Positions 1-4,979 of a stretch of 6,764 nucleotides of DNA are shown in pieces. Location: positions 1-6,764 of the forward strand of contig JAGGZG010000265.1 in the NCBI GenBank assembly GCA_021162125.1, given 5' to 3'. The translations under genes were made by a program, and so were the position numbers. The notes beneath the pieces are model-generated. The model saw only the letters and a list, made by a program, of their open reading frames with translations. It was not told the origin of the DNA and did not search any database. This DNA is from Anaerolineae bacterium (GTDB taxonomy: Bacteria > Chloroflexota > Anaerolineae > JACIWR01). Numbering within the stretch: the first letter of the stretch is position 1; each line of letters begins with the position of its first letter.

Positions 1-445
1 CAGGAATATCAGGATTCAGATGGGGTTGAATCACCCTGAAGAGGTTCATCCAGACCGCGACCGTGGTAACCTGAGGATCACCAACCGAGAGCTGCATAGC
101 TCTTCGCCAATAAATCCTCGTTTTTCGAATCCTTTTAATCTCATCCCAGGGGATAAAAATCGGCGAGTGGCCGGGCAGTCTTACCGACAAGTAAAGCCCC
201 TGCCGGTTAATGCAGACAGTAGTGCTGAACCTGTAACGCACTGCTCCAACCTGAACCGTCCGCTGTTTGTATACCTGCCCCTCAGGTTGATCATCTGCCG
301 GGTATAGTTCAGCAAGCTTGGCCCAGCCGCTACTTTGCACGGCGAATCGCGACACGAACGTATAAAGAAGAACCAAAGCGATAAACACCAGCAGCAGGAC
401 AACGAGAAAGAATATCGGAATCAAGATTAGAATTGCTATTTCCAC
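1..445 (-). CDS. Hypothetical membrane-anchored protein (3' end beyond window)
   Basis: This reading frame stays open from a GTG at 445-443 to the window edge, giving 148 complete codons without a stop. The start is well supported: a TAA lies directly upstream in frame at 448-446, and an AGGAG at 458-454 sits 8 bases before the GTG. Residues about 4-30 are almost entirely hydrophobic (Ile, Leu, Val, Phe), which predicts one N-terminal membrane segment or uncleaved signal anchor. After a basic/polar linker, the soluble part contains the stretch GLYLSVRLPGHSPIFIPWDEI at about residues 83-103. This resembles the 'Gly-Leu-Tyr-Leu ... Phe-Ile-Pro-Trp-x-Glu-Ile' pattern of small uncharacterised bacterial proteins, possibly with a PH-like beta fold. 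That comparison is from memory and is an inference. No function is assigned. It is a separate transcription unit from the M20 gene, 204 bases away, with a repeat between them. Confidence 0.8.
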   Translation of the reverse strand, partial: MEIAILILIPIFFLVVLLLVFIALVLLYTFVSRFAVQSSGWAKLAELYPADDQPEGQVYKQRTVQVGAVRYRFSTTVCINRQGLYLSVRLPGHSPIFIPWDEIKRIRKTRIYWRRAMQLSVGDPQVTTVAVWMNLFRVIQPHLNPDIP

Positions 446-453
446 TTACTTCG

Positions 454-458
454 CTCCT
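454..458 (-). promoter_or_regulatory. Ribosome binding site fixing the GTG start at 445
   Basis: AGGAG on the minus strand lies 8 bases upstream of the GTG at 445-443. With the in-frame TAA just before the GTG, it makes this the only plausible start for the membrane protein. Confidence 0.7.
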
Positions 459-460
459 AA

Positions 461-475
461 CCCGGACAAGCCGGG
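461..475. other. Small GC hairpin in the leader of the membrane protein gene
   Basis: CCCGG at 461-465 and CCGGG at 471-475 form a perfect 5-bp stem with a 5-base loop. It ends only three bases upstream of the AGGAG ribosome binding site of the gene that starts at 445. In the transcript it would sit immediately 5' of the site and could affect translation initiation. It could also be part of a dispersed repeat. No T-run follows, so it is not a standard intrinsic terminator. Confidence 0.35.
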
Positions 476-492
476 ACTAAACAGGAAATTTA

Positions 493-562
493 ACCGCGGA
501 GACCGCAGAGAATGCCGAGAAGATCAGAAGAATTTCTGCGCCCTCTGCGTGCTCTGCGGTGA
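493..562. repeat. Palindromic dispersed-repeat-like element (CGCAGAG type)
   Basis: The left arm (about 493-521, ACCGCGGAGACCGCAGAG...) is an imperfect inverted copy of the right arm (about 533-562, ...CTCTGCGTGCTCTGCGGTGA), separated by about 11 bases. Within each arm a degenerate unit close to CGCAGAG recurs about every 9-10 bases. Elements with this wording are frequent between genes in many environmental bacterial genomes (from memory; copy number here cannot be seen). The element occupies most of the 204-base gap between the M20 gene and the membrane protein gene, where I see no other gene. It may also act as a transcription end for the M20 gene. Confidence 0.65.
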
Positions 563-649
563 GTCCTCTTGCCCCAAAAAACAAGAATTTGATCGCTAAA
601 GTACCAACCTCATGCGCTGGTCAAGAATCCGGATTGCTGGTAAGCAGGT

Positions 650-1996
650 TCAGGGTAGGGTCAGGAAGTTTCTCGCCAGGCGTTCGTACACCTCCGCCGT
701 GAGGCGCAGCGTACCAATGCTGATTCGCTCGTCGTCTCCGTGGGCAAGCGGGGTGATCTCGGCAAGTTTCAGCCTGTCATCAAACAGACTGAAGCCATAA
801 GCCTGAGAGCCCACATCACGATAAAAGCGCGTGTCCGACGCACCCGTCAAGAGCATCGGCACCAAGTCGGCATCGGGCGTCGTGCACTGTCGAACCGCCT
901 CGCGCATCGCGTCCACGAAGTCGGATTGGGATGGACTGGCATTGCCCACGGAGGTGGGCACTCCGGGGACCTTTGCGATCTCAACCTCCGGCGCCAGGTC
1001 GCCCAGGGCACGTTTCAAATGGCGCACTACGTATTCGTCGTCCTGGCCCGGGAGAGTGCGGACATCAACATCCAGAGTCGCCTGCCCCGCTATGACGTTG
1101 GTCTTCTCCCCTCCCCTGGCTACATTGGGGGAGATGGTCATTCTGGTAAGAGCGTGGAGTACCTTGGCCATCCCTATGTCTTTTTTCGCCGAGAGTTTAA
1201 TCGCCAGTGGCACGAGGCTCTTGTTTTCCAGGAAAAAGCGCGTCAACCGGCTCAATCCCAGTCCTCTGGCCAGATCCCCAACGAACTTGGTCTCCACAGG
1301 GGGATCGTACCTGCTCAAGCGAAGGGCCGCCTGGCTCATTTTGAGCACCGCGTTTGGCGTCCCGTAGGGCATGCTGCCGTGACCTTCCTCGCCTCGAAAC
1401 TTGAGCCTCTTCCAGTTGATGCCCTTTTCTCCCACCATAAAAACATAGCGGGAAGGGGCAATAGGAAAGCCACCAGACTCAGTGACCGCGAAGTCGGTTT
1501 TCACCAACTCCGGGTGATTATCCAGCATCCACTTGGTTCCAAACAGGCCGCCGGCCTCCTCATCGGACACGGCCAGGAAAACCAAGTCGCCCTTTGGCCG
1601 GAAGCCTTCCTGCACAAAACTGGCGAAAACCGCTGCCTGGCAAGCGACGATGAACAGCATGTCGAAGGCCCCTCTGCCCCAGATGAAGCCATCTTTCTCG
1701 ACCCCCTCCCAGGGATCCACTGTCCATGTGCCAGGGTCCTCGACGGGCACCACGTCAACGTGGCAAGGCCCCAGCGTAAGGGAAGGGTGATTGGGGTCTG
1801 TGCCTTCTATCCTGGCATAGAGGTTGCCTCGCCCTTCGGCGGATTCAAATATCTGAGATTCGACCCCATGAGCAGCGAAGTAATCCTGGAGCGTGCGAAT
1901 TGACCGCAATTCGTTCCCCGGCGGGTTGACGCACTTGTTCCGAATCATGGCCTTGAGCAGTTGTTTGATCTCATCCAGACGTTCCTCTTCGGACAT
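650..1996 (-). CDS. M20 family metallopeptidase (ArgE/DapE/carboxypeptidase-like)
   Basis: This complete 448-residue protein belongs to the zinc-dependent M20 family, which hydrolyses amide bonds of dipeptides or N-acylated amino acids, usually in the cytosol. The metal-site motifs are in the right order. They are CHVDVVP (His79, Asp81), GRGAFDM (Asp112, the bridging ligand), SDEEAGG (Glu146 as general base and Glu147), TESGG (Glu173), and the final HGDDERI (His419). The lid/dimerisation domain spans about residues 190-310, with GHGSMP at 205-210 and GGEKTNV at 295-301. Length matches the family. The ATG at 1996 has an AAGGA-type site just upstream, and there is no signal peptide. After Asp112 the sequence is Met-Leu-Phe, where most relatives have Met-Lys-Gly or Met-Lys-x. 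The exact substrate cannot be assigned, and the neighbouring C1 genes give no clue to it. Confidence 0.9.
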   Translation of the reverse strand: MSEEERLDEIKQLLKAMIRNKCVNPPGNELRSIRTLQDYFAAHGVESQIFESAEGRGNLYARIEGTDPNHPSLTLGPCHVDVVPVEDPGTWTVDPWEGVEKDGFIWGRGAFDMLFIVACQAAVFASFVQEGFRPKGDLVFLAVSDEEAGGLFGTKWMLDNHPELVKTDFAVTESGGFPIAPSRYVFMVGEKGINWKRLKFRGEEGHGSMPYGTPNAVLKMSQAALRLSRYDPPVETKFVGDLARGLGLSRLTRFFLENKSLVPLAIKLSAKKDIGMAKVLHALTRMTISPNVARGGEKTNVIAGQATLDVDVRTLPGQDDEYVVRHLKRALGDLAPEVEIAKVPGVPTSVGNASPSQSDFVDAMREAVRQCTTPDADLVPMLLTGASDTRFYRDVGSQAYGFSLFDDRLKLAEITPLAHGDDERISIGTLRLTAEVYERLARNFLTLP

Positions 1997-2023
1997 GGCT
2001 TTCCTTTCTACTTTGACAATGTC

Positions 2024-2029
2024 ATATTA
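2024..2029 (-). promoter_or_regulatory. Possible -10 element of the M20 gene
   Basis: TAATAT on the minus strand lies 27 bases upstream of the M20 start codon and resembles a bacterial -10 box. There is no good -35 match at the normal spacing, where the sequence runs into the arm of the 2036-2133 repeat. It is a weak candidate, offered because the M20 gene is separated from ftr by more than 400 bases and probably has its own promoter. Confidence 0.2.
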
Positions 2030-2035
2030 GGTTAT

Positions 2036-2133
2036 GTCACTCTGAGCGAAGCAAAGAGTCCCGTTCTCGGTGAAGAAAAAGCGCTTTACTGACTACAAAC
2101 GAGATTCTTCGTCGCTCCGCTCCTCAGAATGAC
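2036..2133. repeat. 98-bp imperfect palindromic element (GTCAYTCTGAG type)
   Basis: The left arm starts GTCACTCTGAGCGAAG and runs to about 2065 (ending GAGTCCCGTT). The right arm (about 2098-2133) starts AACGAGATTCTTCG and ends CAGAATGAC. The reverse complement of the right arm reads GTCATTCTGAG...AATCTCGTT, so the termini match closely, with a short insertion in the right arm. Palindromes bounded by GTCATTCTGAG are, from memory, widespread dispersed repeats in several bacterial phyla and often generate spurious short reading frames. A small non-autonomous mobile element is plausible. It lies directly upstream of the M20 gene. Together with the two structures below it accounts for much of the 1997-2403 gap, in which I find no gene. 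Confidence 0.7.
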
Positions 2134-2211
2134 GCCCGGAGTAAGCGACATCTGTCGAGCTACCCATAAAATGCGCAAAACTCAAGCTGTTCCCGCCGGG
2201 TCTCCGTTCTG

Positions 2212-2259
2212 CGCGTGGCGTCCCCAACAAGTTGGGGAGTCCGACACCTTGACCACGCG
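2212..2259. repeat. Nested inverted repeat
   Basis: An inner perfect hairpin, TCCCCAAC-AA-GTTGGGGA (2221-2238), is nested inside outer arms CGCGTGG (2212-2218) and CCACGCG (2253-2259). No T-run follows on either strand, so it does not look like an intrinsic terminator. It resembles another short palindromic repeat unit rather than a gene-specific control site, but family membership cannot be shown from one copy. Confidence 0.5.
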
Positions 2260-2327
2260 AAATCCTCAAGAGCCGAGGGTTATTAACGCCCAGCCCCAGT
2301 ATACAAGTTGCCAATCTGGATGACAAT

Positions 2328-2368
2328 GCGTGGCCAGCGGTGATTCCTCCCCTGCCGTTCGGCCACGC
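2328..2368. other. Long-stem inverted repeat just after ftr; possible transcript end
   Basis: GCGTGGCC at 2328-2335 is the exact inverted copy of GGCCACGC at 2361-2368. The stem can extend inward through AGCGG/CCGTT with one bulged base and one G-T pair, leaving a loop of about 14 bases. It begins 36 bases beyond the ftr stop codon (transcription runs downward) and is the first strong structure there. It could end or stabilise the operon mRNA. No uridine run follows the stem on the minus strand, so classical intrinsic termination is not supported. Confidence 0.4.
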
Positions 2369-2403
2369 TCACGACGCAGCCTGCAGCAAGGACTTCGAGA
2401 CGC

Positions 2404-3294
2404 TCACCTCGCCCCCACAACCTCCCGCAGGTGGAATTGATACTGCCCCAGCGCGCCCCCGTAGTTCCCCGCCGAGATGCGCACTATCCCTGGCCGGCAG
2501 GCCGCCCGGATGCCGACCCGCATCGCCTCCCGTATCGCCTCCTCAGTCAGGCCATCAATCACGATCTCCAGCACGGAGTTGACCCCCTCCGGCAGCGCGG
2601 AATCCACCTGGCGGCGGAGGGTGGGACAGTAAGCAGTGTTAGTCGAGGCGTGCAGGAATTTGTACTGCGAGGTCGTCTTGCTCCCGCTGCGCACGATGCC
2701 GCCGGGGAAGGGCATCACCACTCCCCTCACCTTCTCCATTGCCTCCACCGCCTTTTCTGCGGCCTCAAGAGTGACCTGGGGACTCTCACCGAGGATAAGG
2801 AAATTCCCGCCGCCGATGGCCTTCACGATGCCGAAGCTCTCCTCGATCAAGAACTCGCCCTCCATCACCGGTATCCGCCAGAACCTTCTCCCTTCAAAGA
2901 GCTTGCTTATCTGGAAGCCATCGCCGAAGTAGCGCAGCGTCCCGCCGATTTTGAGTTTCTTCTCGCTCTCCAGACCGTTGAAGCAAGCGGTGGTGGGACA
3001 GGTCATTATACACTGTCCCACGCGGCGCATAAGATGTTTCTCCATATCCTTGTGTGACATGGTGAAAAAAAGAACCACGACCCCCGGCCGGCCGTCGGGA
3101 GTCTCATCTGCTGGGATCGTCGCTTCGATGCCCGCCTCACCGCCACAACCTATGACGGACGTGGCGAAGCCAGTGGCTGTCCGGGCCGCCGTCAGTGCCC
3201 ACTTCTCGTTCACGGCGGTGATGATCAGCCGCGCGGCTCGCATCTTGAACGCCTCGGCGAAGGTGTCCTCGATTTCCACTCCGTTTATGCGCAT
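2404..3294 (-). CDS. ftr: Formylmethanofuran:tetrahydromethanopterin N-formyltransferase
   Basis: This 296-residue protein matches the usual length of Ftr (FhcD in bacteria). The enzyme moves the formyl group between formylmethanofuran and tetrahydromethanopterin and needs no prosthetic group. Family-typical segments run along the whole chain: the N-terminal INGVEIEDTFAEAF (3-16), the ATGFATSVI block (40-48), ADETPDGRPGV (62-72), GQCIMTCPT (94-102), FGDGFQ (123-128), EGEFLIEESFGI (145-156), FPGGIVRS (196-203), STNTAYCPT (217-225) and SAGNYGGALGQYQ (274-286). The start codon lies inside the end of fmdA (ATGCGCATAA shares 10 bases), with GAGGTGG 4 bases upstream, so translation is probably coupled. 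In methylotrophs the homologue is a subunit of the Fhc complex with the FmdA, B and C homologues. Here it is the last gene of the operon. Confidence 0.96.
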   Translation of the reverse strand: MRINGVEIEDTFAEAFKMRAARLIITAVNEKWALTAARTATGFATSVIGCGGEAGIEATIPADETPDGRPGVVVLFFTMSHKDMEKHLMRRVGQCIMTCPTTACFNGLESEKKLKIGGTLRYFGDGFQISKLFEGRRFWRIPVMEGEFLIEESFGIVKAIGGGNFLILGESPQVTLEAAEKAVEAMEKVRGVVMPFPGGIVRSGSKTTSQYKFLHASTNTAYCPTLRRQVDSALPEGVNSVLEIVIDGLTEEAIREAMRVGIRAACRPGIVRISAGNYGGALGQYQFHLREVVGAR

Positions 3295-4979
3295 GGCACC
3301 ACCTCACAGTGGGGTAAATATTCTGCTGCCACCGGATAATTGTCGAAAGAAATGGTGTAGCACTCCTCGAAGTGAGTGCGCAGGTCTGCCTCGATCCCCG
3401 CATCGTAGGGCGGGGTGACGTATAACGTGCGACCTGGACGCTCATGCACAAGCCGCCCGTCGCGGACGACGACCTCGCCATCTTTGAGGACGTATCGGGG
3501 ACGGGCGAACATCTCCTCCTTGTCGTCCAGCTTGGCGTAGATAGTCACGTCAGCGTCGGCTCCCACACCCAGGTGCCCCTTGTTTTGCAAACCCAGGGCG
3601 CGGGCTGTCCCGGCACGGGTGATGATGGCGATTTCATACAGGGAGTATTCGCGATCCAACTCGGCGAGCAGCGCACCTTTCCGCGCCCGGTGATGAATGC
3701 CCGCCAACATCTCAGCGCGGTAGTCACGGTCCATCAGCAGCTTGATCACCTGCGGGTAGTAGAAGAAAGGTCCGGCGTTGGGGTGATCGGTGGTCAGGAA
3801 CACCCGCCACGGGTCATCAATCAGCAGGAATAGTTCCATGCCGGTGAGCCATTGCACGGCGTTGAAGGGGTTATTGCGCTTGTACTGCATGGGCACCACC
3901 CCGCCGCCCGTCTCCCCCTCCACATCGTCGTTAAGCCACTTGTTGCCGGTCAGTTGATGCAGACGGTACTGCAAGGGGCCATCAGAGGTCATGGTAGTCG
4001 CCGGGCCGAAGATTATCTGGCCCACGTCTATCGTGATGTTGGGGTGCTCGTTGACTGCGCGGGCGACTTCGGCAGCGCCAGAGCGGAGACGTTTGCCCGG
4101 CTTCCCGCCGTAGCTGAGGAATTGCAGATGGCAAAAGTGGGCACGTCGCCCCTCCAGGGCCTCGATCATTTCCACGGTGGTGCGCGCATTGCCACTCTGC
4201 CCCAGGTTAATGGCATGGATGTGGGGCACGTGAGGCAGTCCCAGCTCGTCGTTAATCCAGGCCAGAGTAGTAACAATCTGGCGCGGAGTGACGCCGAAGC
4301 CGATGACCTCGTCGTCCAGCTCGCTCACGTTGCGCCCCCATTTCCAGTTCTCCACCCCGCCTGGGTTGACGATCTTGATGGCATATCCCTTGGTCGCCTC
4401 CAACAGCCAGGCCACGTAGTCGCGGGCTTTCTCTCGCTGCCCATTGCGGATGCAGTTCATGATGAAGTGGTTGTTGCCCATGGTGATGAACACACCCTTA
4501 TCGAGGATAGGGGTATCCTCCAGTTCCTCGTGGGTGTGACGGGCCACCAGGGGCGCGGTGGCTGCCTCCATCACCGTGGTGTAGCCCATCTCCGCGTAGA
4601 GATAGCCAGTCATGTATGTGGAAGGCACAGTGTAACCCGACCCTGAGCGGGTGGCCCCCCTCACCTCCCCTCTGAAGGGGGGACCGAGGGAGGTCCGCGA
4701 GCGCACGTGGTCGCGGTGGTCCTCCGGGCGGAACTTGCGGCCGGCGTTCACTTTCGCTCCCACAATGTGACTATGGATGTCCACCCCACCGGGCATGACC
4801 ACCAATCCTGTGGCGTCAATGATCTCCGCCGCATCGCGCCCCCCCTCGGTCCCCCCCAACTCCGGGGGGGAAGCGGCCGAGGCGGAGACGATTTTGCCAT
4901 CCTCGATCCAGATGTCGCGCACTTCACCGTTGATCCCATTCCGGGGATCGTACACTTCGCCGTTGATTATGCCAAGCAT
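3285..4979 (-). CDS. fmdA: Formylmethanofuran dehydrogenase subunit A (amidohydrolase-type)
   Basis: This subunit (FwdA/FhcA) is a zinc amidohydrolase that couples formate and methanofuran to formylmethanofuran, or the reverse. I take the start at ATG 4979 (MLGIINGEVY, as in relatives), which has GAGAGGGTGA just upstream. An ATG at 5003 is also in frame but lacks a ribosome site. The protein is then 564 residues and overlaps fmdB by 13 bases. Metal-site motifs are intact: HSH (His69, His71), KIVNP (Lys202, expected to be carboxylated), HIH (about 253-255) and TTDHPNAGPF (Asp398). The C-terminal beta domain includes GADADV and VLKDGEVVV. Two Gly/Pro-rich segments, at residues about 37-48 and 97-109, are absent from other FmdA as I recall them and coincide with hairpin-forming DNA (separate entries). 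The frame stays open through both, so the gene appears functional. Confidence 0.95.
   Translation of the reverse strand: MLGIINGEVYDPRNGINGEVRDIWIEDGKIVSASAASPPELGGTEGGRDAAEIIDATGLVVMPGGVDIHSHIVGAKVNAGRKFRPEDHRDHVRSRTSLGPPFRGEVRGATRSGSGYTVPSTYMTGYLYAEMGYTTVMEAATAPLVARHTHEELEDTPILDKGVFITMGNNHFIMNCIRNGQREKARDYVAWLLEATKGYAIKIVNPGGVENWKWGRNVSELDDEVIGFGVTPRQIVTTLAWINDELGLPHVPHIHAINLGQSGNARTTVEMIEALEGRRAHFCHLQFLSYGGKPGKRLRSGAAEVARAVNEHPNITIDVGQIIFGPATTMTSDGPLQYRLHQLTGNKWLNDDVEGETGGGVVPMQYKRNNPFNAVQWLTGMELFLLIDDPWRVFLTTDHPNAGPFFYYPQVIKLLMDRDYRAEMLAGIHHRARKGALLAELDREYSLYEIAIITRAGTARALGLQNKGHLGVGADADVTIYAKLDDKEEMFARPRYVLKDGEVVVRDGRLVHERPGRTLYVTPPYDAGIEADLRTHFEECYTISFDNYPVAAEYLPHCEVVPCA
4653..4694. repeat. 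Palindromic GC-rich element read in frame within fmdA (copy 2)
   Basis: On the minus strand the core reads CCTCGGTCCCCCCTTCAG and continues into AGGGGAGGTGAGGGGGG. CCCCT-TCAG-AGGGG forms a perfect short hairpin, with more C-rich/G-rich pairing outside it. It is translated as SLGPPFRGEVRGA (about residues 97-109 of FmdA), between RPEDHRDHVRSRT and RSGSGYTVPST, blocks that are nearly adjacent in relatives. The shared CCTCGGTCCCCCC core with the element at 4839-4882, in the opposite orientation, argues for one repeat family. Confidence 0.6.
4839..4882. repeat. Palindromic GC-rich element read in frame within fmdA (copy 1)
   Basis: CCTCGG-T-CCCCCCC (4844-4857) pairs with GGGGGGG (4864-4870) and CCGAGG (4877-4882). 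The loop is six bases, and AAGCGG lies unpaired between the two right-arm segments. On the coding strand it is read as SPPELGGTEGG plus flanking residues (about 37-47 of FmdA). This falls between the GKIVSAS beta strand and the AEIIDATG strand, which usually lie a few residues apart. The frame is preserved. It shares the CCTCGGTCCCCCC core with the 4653-4694 element but lies in the opposite orientation. Confidence 0.6.

Noticed and set aside
20..402. Two ATG-started frames (plus 20-307, minus 181-402)
   Set aside because: Both overlap the better supported GTG-started minus-strand gene, which has a ribosome site, a membrane segment and an open frame to the window edge.
740..1903. A 387-codon open frame on the plus strand
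   Set aside because: It lies antisense to the M20 gene, whose catalytic motifs are intact. The translation shows no recognisable domain and is a GC-driven shadow frame.
2093..2326. A 77-codon minus-strand frame between ftr and the M20 gene
   Set aside because: Its C-terminus (HSEERSDEESRL) is the translation of a palindromic repeat arm, and the rest covers the nested inverted repeat. It is a typical spurious repeat-derived protein and shows no FmdC-like Gly repeat.
2036..2368. CRISPR array or riboswitch in the 1997-2403 gap
   Set aside because: There are no regularly spaced direct repeats, and no known riboswitch core is recognisable. The structure is explained by separate inverted repeats.
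2431..3057. A 208-codon plus-strand frame opposite ftr
   Set aside because: ftr is full length and highly conserved on the other strand, so this is a shadow frame.
3852..4646. A 264-codon plus-strand frame opposite fmdA
   Set aside because: fmdA is conserved along this whole stretch. The antisense product has no recognisable motif and no convincing ribosome site.
4653..4882. Reading the two fmdA hairpin segments as assembly errors or frameshifts
   Set aside because: Both segments keep the fmdA frame and leave the flanking conserved blocks intact, so real in-frame insertions are more likely than errors.
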